Virus record (IMG/VR): IMGVR_UViG_3300046007_007262
Span: 1 to 37,016 of that record
DNA from: a virus
Length of the DNA: 37,016 nt
Strand: one strand, 5' to 3'
Shown here: piece after piece, positions 17,670-26,514 of the stretch
Layout: the number at the start of each line of letters is the position of its first letter
Position numbering within the stretch: the first letter of the stretch is position 1
Position numbers and translations under genes: made by a program
Notes under the pieces: model-generated
Database searches by the model: none
The model's input: only the letters and a program-made list of their open reading frames with translations
What the model was told of the DNA's origin: nothing

Positions 17670-18719
17670 TTAATAGTCCAATTTAACTTTTAAAACAACT
17701 TCTCTATCAAATGTTTTTTTGATAGGTTTACTTATTTTTGCAACTGCCAATAGATTTAAATCATCATCATACATTCCTATTGATGTGATGTAAACTTGTG
17801 GGTCATCATACATTGACGTATTTTTTATTATATTCAAACTTCCAGTAAAAAAGCTAACATTATTCGTATAATTAAATTCATCATTTAATAGTCTAACAAA
17901 ATAGTATCTAGAACTTATAACTTCGCTAGTTCTTGCTTGAAATGCATACGCGGAATTATTAGCCATTGCCCCACTTATAGATGTAAATAATTTTAATGCA
18001 GAAAAATCGCCACTTGCCGTAACTGGGCTTCTTCTTGTGACAAACGATGCAGATGCGTCTAATGCTTTTCCGTTTAAAACTATTATACCATTATCTGGGT
18101 AGAATAACCCCCATGGTGTACTATCGCTGGTGTATACTCCATCGGCAATTGTTCCACTACGAATATTAAATACCCTGCCACCTTGTTGTGCATATTCTAT
18201 AGTAGATCTAGTGGAATCATCTATTAAATTTATAATTTCTCCACCAGCCGATACACCAGTTCCGCTGGCATTTAGTTTTGCTAGATTTAATTGCCAGGTG
18301 TTTGTATCAACCCTATCTCTAAATCTTGATCGGTTTATATCTATTATGTATACATAATCTGAAACCTCATCATTTCTAAATGTAAATAGATTTTGACTGT
18401 TAGGTAATAGTAGTTGTCTATATTGTGTATAGATTGCTTTGGTAGGATAATGGTATAGATTTTGTCCATATGACCCTGTAGATGATCCACTACCAACTAA
18501 ATCTCCAAATGAAACTACGAATTGAACCTCGCTACCAACCGCATTTGATTGACTATTATACAAATCATAATAATATTCTTTTTGACTTACAGATTGTTCA
18601 GAGCTAGTATAAAGGTTAGTTAATGTGGCAGTTGAATTTGTCCACATGGGTGCCGTAACCAATTCTCTTTGAACCGATGTAATAGCATCTGATTCAAATT
18701 TTTTAAAAGATCCTACCAT
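17670..18719 (-). CDS. Paralogous structural protein, family member of 349 aa
   Basis: Almost the whole protein is the shared module, so this copy and the 378-residue one define its extent. Visible blocks are SQKEYYYDLYN, YVYIIDINRSRFRDRVD, EIINLIDDS, WGLFYPDNGIIVLNGKALDA, SGAMANNSAYAFQARTSEV, RYYFVRLLNDEFNYTNNVSF and VYITSIGMYDDDLNLLAVAK. The ends alternate hydrophobic residues as in a beta-sandwich. It starts two bases after the stop of the preceding member and ends four bases before the next gene. No catalytic motif is seen; a repeated virion building block is the best reading. Confidence 0.75.
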   Translation of the reverse strand: MVGSFKKFESDAITSVQRELVTAPMWTNSTATLTNLYTSSEQSVSQKEYYYDLYNSQSNAVGSEVQFVVSFGDLVGSGSSTGSYGQNLYHYPTKAIYTQYRQLLLPNSQNLFTFRNDEVSDYVYIIDINRSRFRDRVDTNTWQLNLAKLNASGTGVSAGGEIINLIDDSTRSTIEYAQQGGRVFNIRSGTIADGVYTSDSTPWGLFYPDNGIIVLNGKALDASASFVTRRSPVTASGDFSALKLFTSISGAMANNSAYAFQARTSEVISSRYYFVRLLNDEFNYTNNVSFFTGSLNIIKNTSMYDDPQVYITSIGMYDDDLNLLAVAKISKPIKKTFDREVVLKVKLDY

Positions 18720-18721
18720 AT

Positions 18722-19858
18722 TTAATACTCTAATTTTACAGTTATTGATAATTCGCTACTTAAAGATTTTTGAACGGGTTTGCTCATTTTTGCAACAGCC
18801 AAAAGTTCTAAATCATCGTTATAAAGACCAATTGTTGTTATGTATGTCAATGGTTCATATTGAAATCTATCATATTTTAATTTACCCTTTGTTAAAGATT
18901 CGTGCTCTACATACGTTGGATTTGATGTATAGTTATACCGATCATTTGGTATATTTATGAAATAGTACCCACAATTTTTTGTAGATACCGATCTAGCAGC
19001 AAATCCTTTTGTTGCATTTATAGCAGCCGACCCACTTATGGATTTAAAAAATTTCATAGAATTATCACCAGATATATTGCTACCAGTCACTGTATTAAAA
19101 GATGCTGATAAATTTAGTCCATTAGCATCTATTATAATATACCCTTTGTCTGGATATACCAGTCCATAATAATGTGGAGTTGAAGATGAAAATACTCCAC
19201 TAGAAAGGCTACCGCTTACTAAATTTCTTGGTATGGATGATAATTTTGCATCTTCAATTGTATCGGCTATATCACCAGAATCATCTATTAATGTTATTAT
19301 TTTTTTAGAAGAATTGACCGTTACATTGCTACCCGTATGAACACTATTAATGTAAGATCCACCATTAAGTTCTGCTAAATTTATTTCAAAGTTTCCTGGG
19401 TCTAATTTTTCACCCATTTTATCTCGATTGAAATTAATGACATAAAAATCAGTAATTACTTTTCCATTTCCTAAAACAAAATTTTCATTGTTATCCAAAC
19501 ATAGTAAACGGAATTGAGAATATATTGCTCTCGTTGGCGTGTCGTCAACTTCCCCACCATTATTCAACGAGCCAGAACCACGTATATGACCATATGAAAT
19601 CGAAAACATATTATCATCATTTGATAAAATGGAAGAAGACCCCCATACTTCATAATGATATGTTTTTGAATCCGATGATTGTGTAGAACTAGTATAGAAT
19701 GTTGTGAGTTCCCCCAATGTATCTTTCCACATACCTTTTACATGTGAAGTCCTGTACAACGGTGTTGTGGATGCGTATAAACTTCTAGGGGTAGACCCAT
19801 CTGGACTAGGTGTTTGTGACGTTGTTCTTCTTAATTCTTGATATATTTCGTTTACCAT
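18722..19858 (-). CDS. Paralogous structural protein, family member of 378 aa
   Basis: This is the first member of the array in transcriptional order. After ~45 unique residues it holds the full module: DSKTYHYEVWG, ISYGHIRGSGSLNNGGEVDD, FYVINFNRDKMGEKLDPGNF, EINLAELNGGSY, IITLIDDSGD, YGLVYPDKGYIIIDANGLN, VTGSNISGDNSMKFF, YYFINIPNDRYNYTSNPTY and TYITTIGLYNDDLELLAVAK. The blocks NNGGEV, EINLAELNG and VTGSNISGDNS are identical or nearly so in the 1,329-residue copy, pointing to fairly recent duplication. AGGA lies seven bases before the ATG. The biochemical role is unknown. Confidence 0.75.
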   Translation of the reverse strand: MVNEIYQELRRTTSQTPSPDGSTPRSLYASTTPLYRTSHVKGMWKDTLGELTTFYTSSTQSSDSKTYHYEVWGSSSILSNDDNMFSISYGHIRGSGSLNNGGEVDDTPTRAIYSQFRLLCLDNNENFVLGNGKVITDFYVINFNRDKMGEKLDPGNFEINLAELNGGSYINSVHTGSNVTVNSSKKIITLIDDSGDIADTIEDAKLSSIPRNLVSGSLSSGVFSSSTPHYYGLVYPDKGYIIIDANGLNLSASFNTVTGSNISGDNSMKFFKSISGSAAINATKGFAARSVSTKNCGYYFINIPNDRYNYTSNPTYVEHESLTKGKLKYDRFQYEPLTYITTIGLYNDDLELLAVAKMSKPVQKSLSSELSITVKLEY

Positions 19859-19904
19859 TTCTCGATCCTATAAAACAGATGAAAAAAAATGAAAAAAGTG
19901 TGTA

Positions 19905-20582
19905 TTAGGAAATTAATGTTCCTTTTGTTACTGTTATTGGTACCACTATTCTAGAACCATATGTAGAATTTGTTATTATCAATTTAGTCATTTTATCAGT
20001 TCCAGCTAAAATTTCTCTAGGTTGACCGTTAACTGATAATGTTACTGATGTGGCAGAAGATATTGTCATGCTATTTCCACTCATACTACTCATACCAGCA
20101 GTTGCTCCAGTAGTTGTCATTACAACGTATGTTGTATCCAACAATGTGAAAGTGTAGTTTTGAAATTGCATAACTTGACCCGTTGCTCTATCCCATTGTT
20201 TTAATACAGGTGTAATGGTTTTTGTGGTTGTATCTGTACTATTTTCACTAGTGTCGGTTGGTGCATATACGCTTAGCGTTATATCTGGTATAGTTTCTAT
20301 GTATGGGATTGAAATTTGACCAGTAGGCAATGAAATTAATTTATATTTCATAGATTGTGTTTCATCTGGAACTGCTTCTGTAACGGGCATGCTTTCTATT
20401 GCTGCTCCAAAATAATTGGTACCAAGCGGATGTGCTGGATCAAAAAGTGAATAGTCTACTCCATCATCTGATAAAGCAAAATGTGTTATATTGAATCTTC
20501 CGCTTCCTTGGGCTAAAAGCTCTCGGCCCCTCTTTGTAAGAATAGCATCAACTGTGAGTACCGAATTATCTAACATTCCCAT
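19905..20582 (-). CDS. Conserved phage structural protein (225 aa)
   Basis: The N-terminus (MGMLDNSVLTVDAILTKRGR, then ELLAQGSGRFNITHFALSDD) resembles conserved hypothetical virion proteins of large phages, though I cannot name the family. The rest is beta-rich with many Thr and Ser residues, including a TTGATAGMSSMSGNSMTISS stretch near residue 160. It has the best ribosome binding site in the window, AAGGAG seven bases before the ATG, and an 89-base gap with two palindromes upstream. This suggests high expression as a structural component and possibly its own transcription start. Confidence 0.7.
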   Translation of the reverse strand: MGMLDNSVLTVDAILTKRGRELLAQGSGRFNITHFALSDDGVDYSLFDPAHPLGTNYFGAAIESMPVTEAVPDETQSMKYKLISLPTGQISIPYIETIPDITLSVYAPTDTSENSTDTTTKTITPVLKQWDRATGQVMQFQNYTFTLLDTTYVVMTTTGATAGMSSMSGNSMTISSATSVTLSVNGQPREILAGTDKMTKLIITNSTYGSRIVVPITVTKGTLIS

Positions 20583-20603
20583 TGTAAAACTCCTTATATT
20601 ATG

Positions 20604-20629
20604 GTAATTAATTACTACTATAAATAGTA
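20604..20629. promoter_or_regulatory. Two abutting palindromes upstream of the 225-aa gene
   Basis: GTAATTAATTAC (20604-20615) is a perfect 12-base palindrome, directly followed by TACTAT-AA-ATAGTA (20616-20629). The second shares with the 2522-2541 element the same core (plus-strand TATAAATA) and the same central AA. The pair sits 22-47 bases upstream of a gene with a strong ribosome binding site. It could be an operator, an mRNA-end structure or a weak terminator for the large gene before it; no U-run follows to make a classical terminator. Confidence 0.35.
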
Positions 20630-20671
20630 TATTTTTATTTTTTAATAAACTATTTTTTTATAAAATAAATA

Positions 20672-23600
20672 TCATTCCTCATCACAATATTCTGGACAAT
20701 CTACTGTACATTCTTGTCTTGAAGAACAATTAACAATAACTTCAACAACAGCACCACCACCAGGTATTTGTGGAATTTCAGAAGGATTATTTATATCTGG
20801 ATCTGTGAGTTTGCATCCATTATATCTATGATTCTGTATACCAGTTGATATATTTTTTGGTGATTGATAAGCAACAGATCCCGTTTCATATGATAATGAT
20901 GCTATTACGCCATTATTAAAATCATCTAAGTTATTATATGTTTTAATAAATTTACTGTAATATTTAAACGCCCTATTGTCTAATATAGTTTCAAATATCC
21001 CTGTGGATTTGTAAGTGTCATTATCAACCCCAACCCAAAATGCACCATATTCACTACTATCGGTTTTAGATGGAACTACATTTACTTTTTTCCATGTAGT
21101 ATTATGCGTCATTGGTAATACTGCGTAATTTTCTGCATATGTTAAATTTGTTGTAACAGTATTTGTTAGTCTTCCTGGTGTAACATTTATCGTTGCAGTG
21201 TATCCGTTATTTTTTGGTATTAAAATTGGTTCATTTTGACCTAACGATGCGGTATATTTAGTGTATTGAAATGTTGGGTTGTTCGTTCTTACGTTTAATG
21301 ATAATTCTTTTTTGGTATTTATTGCTAATGGTGTTAATTCGTAATCATATTCACCGTCTATATCCTCTGTTTCGGATTCGACTTCAACATATATGTCTTG
21401 CTCACCCTCTATATCATTTACAGAACTACCATCGTTTTCATCAAAACCCACATATATTGTTGTGGTTTTGCTATTATTCACTAAAACGGGTGTTGGTATC
21501 TTTCTAAGTTCATTAGTTTCTATTGAGTATTTTTCTGAAGCATCTACTTCAAAAGAATTTGGGGTTTCTATTCTAGATCGTTCCAATACATTTGGTTCAA
21601 CCACAACCCCTAATATCTCGTTTGCTCTTGCTGGTAACACATGGCGTATCTGATCAAATACGCTAAAATCAAACAATGCTATTAGATTTATGTATGCTGT
21701 AAAATCATTTTTATTTTCATATTTTTTCCAATACTCCCGTGAAAATGATTTCAATTTAGAATATTCATTAGAGTATAAACTAGAGTAATCACCCATGTAA
21801 TCATCTAGTGCAACATTTCCTATGGATTCGTATATGTCTTCATTTATTATGCTCTGTGGAGAAAATGCTATCATCAATTTGTTAGAATCCCTAGTTTGTC
21901 TATCAAATAAACTGATTTCCCCAGTTCTATCGATAGATAACGAACTGGCCAGTGAACCAGAATCAATTCTAACTTTTTCTGAAAATACCGTATTTCCACC
22001 TATACTGGAAACTTCCATGTTATAATTTTCTACAGTGGACTCATAATGGTCATTAGAAAATTGTGTTAATGTTGCTACTTTTGAAGAACTATAAAAAGTT
22101 TTTTGTTTTTGATTTGGATGACTACTTTCTATACTACTAGTCGTATCTAAATCCAACTTTTGCCAAAATTTAAACTGTGCATTTAAATCATAGAATGATG
22201 CTGTTGGGTTATTCCCATTATATGATCGTGGTGCTAATACGTGGTTATTGAACGAGGACGTTTGTAATTGTTTAGTCCAATACCTTAGTTCATATATCGA
22301 TCCCGATAATATATTACTAGTTTGTTTATTTGAACCAGAACCTATATGCAAATTACCATTCGATACCCACGCCAAGTTATAGCTAGAACTAACACTACCG
22401 CTAATGACTATACTTGCAGATTTTTCTATAGCAATTTTTCCGTATTTTTCTGTTTTCAATATAAAATCGTATATCTGATTACTACCACTTATATCAGTAC
22501 TGTTGCTTCTACGGATCATTATGTTTAGTGGAACATCGTCATATAAATATTGATCATATATCGATGCCGTTGCATAGGTTGTTCCATTGCCAATATAAAA
22601 ATTCAAACTACCTTTACCTATATCTGTACCATCATGATGTACTGTCACGAACCAGTCTAATCTGCTTCCAGAATTCTTCTGAAGAACAGTTTGTATTGGG
22701 TCCACAGAATACGGATACACCGAATCTGGTTTCATTTTCCATCTGAATGTAACTGTATCTGGGTATTGCCATGAATTATTCGCATTAAGAACTCGTTCCC
22801 ATGGTACTCGTATTGAATTCTTTTTCCCAGTTGTATAGCTACCCAGCAAATTCAGATAATATGTGTGTTTTTCCCATTCTGCTCTTGGTATTAATCCAAT
22901 ATCAGCATTATCTGGTCCTCCAAACTCTCTTATTGTCAATACGGTTTGTGGTATACCATATGCTGCTAAAATTGCTCTTATACTTCTAGAAGTTCCTTTT
23001 GATTTGTAGATGTATGGTAAATTATTTAATAATCGTCTCCATACTTCTTTCGTTCTTTCCTCGTATGTTCTAGATAAATCCTTATTAACTGTAGTTTTTC
23101 CCGTATGTATGGGGTCCCCACTACCACTTATACCTAAAGCATATTCCCATAGATCTTTCGATTGTGAGCCATGTACTGGTTTCCATCCTAAATTTTTTGC
23201 AGCATGGTATACTAGATCTTGAGAAATTCCATCTTTTGGGTGCTCTTCTCTTAAATTTTTCTCCAAAATATGATTCACATAAAGATATATTATATCAAAA
23301 TGTTGCCCTATCATATTAATGAATGATACGTACTTTGAATTTTCTGAATCCTCTCTTATGAAGTCTGGAACGCTATATTGTAATGAATTTCTATTGTTGC
23401 TATCATAAAAACTTGCAGATTCTTGTAGTCCAGTGTACCAACTTTCAACATCATTTGATGCTAGATCATATAATTTATATTTACCTGTAGGAGTTGATAA
23501 GTCGAAATCACTACCCGTTACTTCATATTTTGGATAAGGTATTATAGTTGCTGATGCTTGACTGGTGTAGAAGTTACTGGCTGTTGTTTCATAGTATAGG

Positions 23601-24721
23601 TAACTTTCAAAATCATCAAATTTTGATATAACCTCGTTTAATAATCTGGTTAGTTGTATTTTATTTTCATTCAATGAACCAGTATATTGATTCAATGAAT
23701 CTATTTCGTTTTTATAATATTCTAACAAGCCTATTTTATAATAGAAATTTTGTAATCTATCTGTGGCTGAAGAATAAAAAACAAAGTTTTCAAATTCTCT
23801 ATAATCAATATTTAATTTTACAAATGATGAAGACCCAAAAACATATTTATTTAAAATTTCTTGAGAAGTCTTTGTATTATTCGATAATATATCGGTCATG
23901 GATTTATAATCAGTTTCCGTTATTATTGAATATTCATATTCTGCTTCAAAGTTTGGACCTCGTATTCCTTGTGCCTGTCTATCTTCTTCTTCTGGTAGAA
24001 CTTGGATAGTGTCGATATATGGTTGCATTATTTCTGTACCAAGCCAGCCCTCAAAATACAAGTCCAAATCGGATGGTAATGGTTCAAATAACTTTACATA
24101 AAAAGAATCAGTGCTACCGTCAGATGTTACATTTACAATATCTATTAGTTTGTTTTCACCAAAATTCATAACAACTTTTGGTAAAAACGTAGATCCTTTG
24201 AGATAATCTAAAACAAAGTTAGTCAATGCGTCTACATATAATCTATCTTCATTTGATGTTAATTTTAATTGTAATTCTTTTCTATCATCAGATATTTCAG
24301 ATATAAATAATTTTACAGGACTGGTTGCGCTACCAATAAAATTACGTATAAAATTATAAACTATCTTATATGTAGTTGGTGGTAGATTCAATGATTGAAC
24401 ATCTGTATGAACATCTAAATAGATATTGGTTCCAGCCATTGTCCAAGTGGTTAAATCATATATGGATCTTAAATACGCTCCATTTTGTAAAAAAACATGC
24501 ATTTCTACAGATTCCATCATCAAGGAACCTAATTCATATCTTGCTCTTAAAGCATTACTAGTAGAACCAAATGTTGATGAATTTGCAATTAAATCCAACC
24601 CATCTTTCATTTCAAATTTTGGTATAATTCTAGTAGGATCCGTATTTATAGAAATTCTAGAACCTCTACTGGTAGGATTATTTAATATTTCATCTATATT
24701 TTTATATTCAAAATTTGCCAT
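20672..24721 (-). CDS. Baseplate protein: tail-protein-I-like region plus LamG-like domain (1,349 aa)
   Basis: The central part, about residues 470-600, resembles P2 gpI-type tail proteins, which link baseplate to fibres: GQHFDIIYLYVNHILEKN, then WRRLLNNLPYIYKSKGTSRS, IRAILAAYGIPQTVLTIREF and GG. The NLPYIYKSKGT motif is the clearest marker. A LamG/concanavalin-like beta-sandwich follows at about residues 620-800 (DWFVTVHHDGTDIGKGSLNF and GSIYELRYWTKQL). After that comes an alpha-helical block (YMGDYSSLYSNEYSKLKSFS, FSVFDQIRHVLPARANEILG) and a Cys-rich end (NCSSRQECTVDCPEYCDEE). The N-terminal ~450 residues are unassigned. Its place after gp6-like and gp25-like genes supports a baseplate or fibre-attachment role. 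Confidence 0.8.
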   Translation of the reverse strand: MANFEYKNIDEILNNPTSRGSRISINTDPTRIIPKFEMKDGLDLIANSSTFGSTSNALRARYELGSLMMESVEMHVFLQNGAYLRSIYDLTTWTMAGTNIYLDVHTDVQSLNLPPTTYKIVYNFIRNFIGSATSPVKLFISEISDDRKELQLKLTSNEDRLYVDALTNFVLDYLKGSTFLPKVVMNFGENKLIDIVNVTSDGSTDSFYVKLFEPLPSDLDLYFEGWLGTEIMQPYIDTIQVLPEEEDRQAQGIRGPNFEAEYEYSIITETDYKSMTDILSNNTKTSQEILNKYVFGSSSFVKLNIDYREFENFVFYSSATDRLQNFYYKIGLLEYYKNEIDSLNQYTGSLNENKIQLTRLLNEVISKFDDFESYLYYETTASNFYTSQASATIIPYPKYEVTGSDFDLSTPTGKYKLYDLASNDVESWYTGLQESASFYDSNNRNSLQYSVPDFIREDSENSKYVSFINMIGQHFDIIYLYVNHILEKNLREEHPKDGISQDLVYHAAKNLGWKPVHGSQSKDLWEYALGISGSGDPIHTGKTTVNKDLSRTYEERTKEVWRRLLNNLPYIYKSKGTSRSIRAILAAYGIPQTVLTIREFGGPDNADIGLIPRAEWEKHTYYLNLLGSYTTGKKNSIRVPWERVLNANNSWQYPDTVTFRWKMKPDSVYPYSVDPIQTVLQKNSGSRLDWFVTVHHDGTDIGKGSLNFYIGNGTTYATASIYDQYLYDDVPLNIMIRRSNSTDISGSNQIYDFILKTEKYGKIAIEKSASIVISGSVSSSYNLAWVSNGNLHIGSGSNKQTSNILSGSIYELRYWTKQLQTSSFNNHVLAPRSYNGNNPTASFYDLNAQFKFWQKLDLDTTSSIESSHPNQKQKTFYSSSKVATLTQFSNDHYESTVENYNMEVSSIGGNTVFSEKVRIDSGSLASSLSIDRTGEISLFDRQTRDSNKLMIAFSPQSIINEDIYESIGNVALDDYMGDYSSLYSNEYSKLKSFSREYWKKYENKNDFTAYINLIALFDFSVFDQIRHVLPARANEILGVVVEPNVLERSRIETPNSFEVDASEKYSIETNELRKIPTPVLVNNSKTTTIYVGFDENDGSSVNDIEGEQDIYVEVESETEDIDGEYDYELTPLAINTKKELSLNVRTNNPTFQYTKYTASLGQNEPILIPKNNGYTATINVTPGRLTNTVTTNLTYAENYAVLPMTHNTTWKKVNVVPSKTDSSEYGAFWVGVDNDTYKSTGIFETILDNRAFKYYSKFIKTYNNLDDFNNGVIASLSYETGSVAYQSPKNISTGIQNHRYNGCKLTDPDINNPSEIPQIPGGGAVVEVIVNCSSRQECTVDCPEYCDEE

Positions 24722-24742
24722 TAATTATATGGATTGTGATTA

Positions 24743-25345
24743 TTATAAATCGCCAGTAATATCATTTAAACTACTAGGTGACGTGTTTAATTGTTGAGTT
24801 ACTAAGTTTTCTAACTCTTGTAATTTATTATTTAACTGTTCTGTTAAATTCTGTATAACTTGATCTTTTGCCCTTAATTCCAAATCTTTTCTTATTAAAT
24901 CTTTGGATAATGTATTTATATTATTTTCATTTACTACGTCTATTTCTTCTCTGGATTTTAAAAGCTCATTTTTAGTTTTTATCTGATCTTTTAAAACTAA
25001 GATTTCACTCTTTAACCTGTCTACCGAATTTGTATCCGCATATTTTATATTCGTCATTGAATTAAAAAATGCAAGTTCTTGTTTTTTTAATTCCGTATCA
25101 GTTACTGGTGTGGTGTCGAATCTAGAATCTATGTAATCTTGTATTTTTTTATTTAATGAAACTATAACATTATTTTGTGCTTTTACTGCAGATGGTAAAG
25201 ATTTAAAATTTGAATCCACAATATATCTAAAATCATCAGTACGATATCTATTATCTGATATAAAAACTTCTAACATTCCATTGTTTTTAGACATATCTAT
25301 ACTAGATAGTATAAAACCATTATCATTTCTGTTTAATCCATCCAT
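24743..25345 (-). CDS. Coiled-coil protein of unknown function (200 aa)
   Basis: The first ~75 residues look like a small mixed domain (GFILSSIDMSKNNGMLEVFI). Residues ~100-190 form a long amphipathic helix with heptad spacing (SVDRLKSEILVLKDQIKTKN, then DLELRAKDQVIQNLTEQLNN), predicted as a coiled coil. The start shares bases with the stop of the upstream gene (TAATG). Lying between a DNRLRE-like protein and the large baseplate protein, it may be a trimeric fibre-linker or assembly factor; this is inference only. Confidence 0.7.
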   Translation of the reverse strand: MDGLNRNDNGFILSSIDMSKNNGMLEVFISDNRYRTDDFRYIVDSNFKSLPSAVKAQNNVIVSLNKKIQDYIDSRFDTTPVTDTELKKQELAFFNSMTNIKYADTNSVDRLKSEILVLKDQIKTKNELLKSREEIDVVNENNINTLSKDLIRKDLELRAKDQVIQNLTEQLNNKLQELENLVTQQLNTSPSSLNDITGDL

Positions 25346-26514
25346 TATCTAGTTACCTTGAAATAATAATTATTATCAAAAATTCTGATAGTATCTCCGC
25401 CGTCAGTTTCAGTCTTTACAACTACTCTATAGAACCTTTCTGGTTGAAAAGAGTTCATCCAGAGATTGAAATAATTCCCATTTTCGTCACAACTCATTTT
25501 AGTACCTATCACATCAAACGGTATTATAACTTCGTCAGTATGTGCATCGCGTATTTCATAAAATGATGATGTTGGTAAATAATATTTTTTAGTATAATAT
25601 GATTCGGTTGTATATGTTTTTTCTGGATATCTTTTGTTTGAATCCACTCTTATTTTTGCTTTTTCTCCTTCCGAATAATACTTGTTTAACTTTACGTTTA
25701 TATTAATATTGTCTAAAGTTGACGGCGATAAACTTCCTGTTGAAAAAACAGAATCATCCCATACCACATATAATTTTGGAACATATATCGTATTGCTATC
25801 TACTGAAAAAAACTTTATGCTACTGATGCTATCAAGTTGTCTTTCTAATTGATTGCTAAATTTTATTATCATCCCGTCATTGTCAAACCTACCAGATCCA
25901 GTTATCCATTTTTTTACAATTTGCGTTACATCCATATAAACATCTGTTGTTGCATAAGAAAAGGATTGTGTGCATATTATATTATCATCTTCCCACCAAG
26001 TTCCCCCACCAGATACTGATGTATATCCGTAATGAACTGTTGCTGCCGTATTTATTCCAAATAAACTTTCAGCATCTACCCAAGACTCTGATTGCAAATC
26101 CCACTCGTAATTATCTATTACTGGGTCTGTGTCCCATAACAAGCCTAAATTTTTTGAACTACGATATAACCACGATGCACCATCTGTTGTCTGTGGTTTG
26201 TTGAAGTATTTACCCGTACCATTAGACCAAGATGCGCTAACAGGATGTGCATTAATGGTATATTCCTGTGGTATTTCTGATGCATCAACTGTTTTTAACG
26301 ATAAATAATATTTTGCAGATTGTGAAATTTTTCCAGAATTTACACTCGATTCTACATCAGACACATCGAATTTCATCAATATTCTGCTATTGTATATTGA
26401 TTGTGTTACCGTAGCATCATGCGATAATTCGAGTATTGCATCAAGTCCTGTATTCATTGATGCTGATCGCTCGTATAGTGTGGTATCATATTGTGGGTAA
26501 ATTGAGTATATCAT
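25345..26514 (-). CDS. DNRLRE-like structural protein (389 aa)
   Basis: The first ~260 residues fit the DNRLRE beta-sandwich pattern known from secreted surface proteins: YPQYDTTLYERSASMNTGLD with the expected DTTL and N-x-G, then SRILMKFDVSDV, SASWSNGTGKYFNKPQTTDG, VYMDVTQIVKKWITGSG, NDGMIIKFSN, SISSIKFFSVDS and PKLYVVW. The last ~120 residues look like a separate Ig-like fold (SSFYEIRDAHTDEVIIPFDV, ERFYRVVVKTE). Start and stop overlap its neighbours (ATGA with the gp6-like gene). Its position directly after gp6 suggests a baseplate-associated, perhaps surface-binding, subunit. Confidence 0.75.
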   Translation of the reverse strand: MIYSIYPQYDTTLYERSASMNTGLDAILELSHDATVTQSIYNSRILMKFDVSDVESSVNSGKISQSAKYYLSLKTVDASEIPQEYTINAHPVSASWSNGTGKYFNKPQTTDGASWLYRSSKNLGLLWDTDPVIDNYEWDLQSESWVDAESLFGINTAATVHYGYTSVSGGGTWWEDDNIICTQSFSYATTDVYMDVTQIVKKWITGSGRFDNDGMIIKFSNQLERQLDSISSIKFFSVDSNTIYVPKLYVVWDDSVFSTGSLSPSTLDNININVKLNKYYSEGEKAKIRVDSNKRYPEKTYTTESYYTKKYYLPTSSFYEIRDAHTDEVIIPFDVIGTKMSCDENGNYFNLWMNSFQPERFYRVVVKTETDGGDTIRIFDNNYYFKVTR

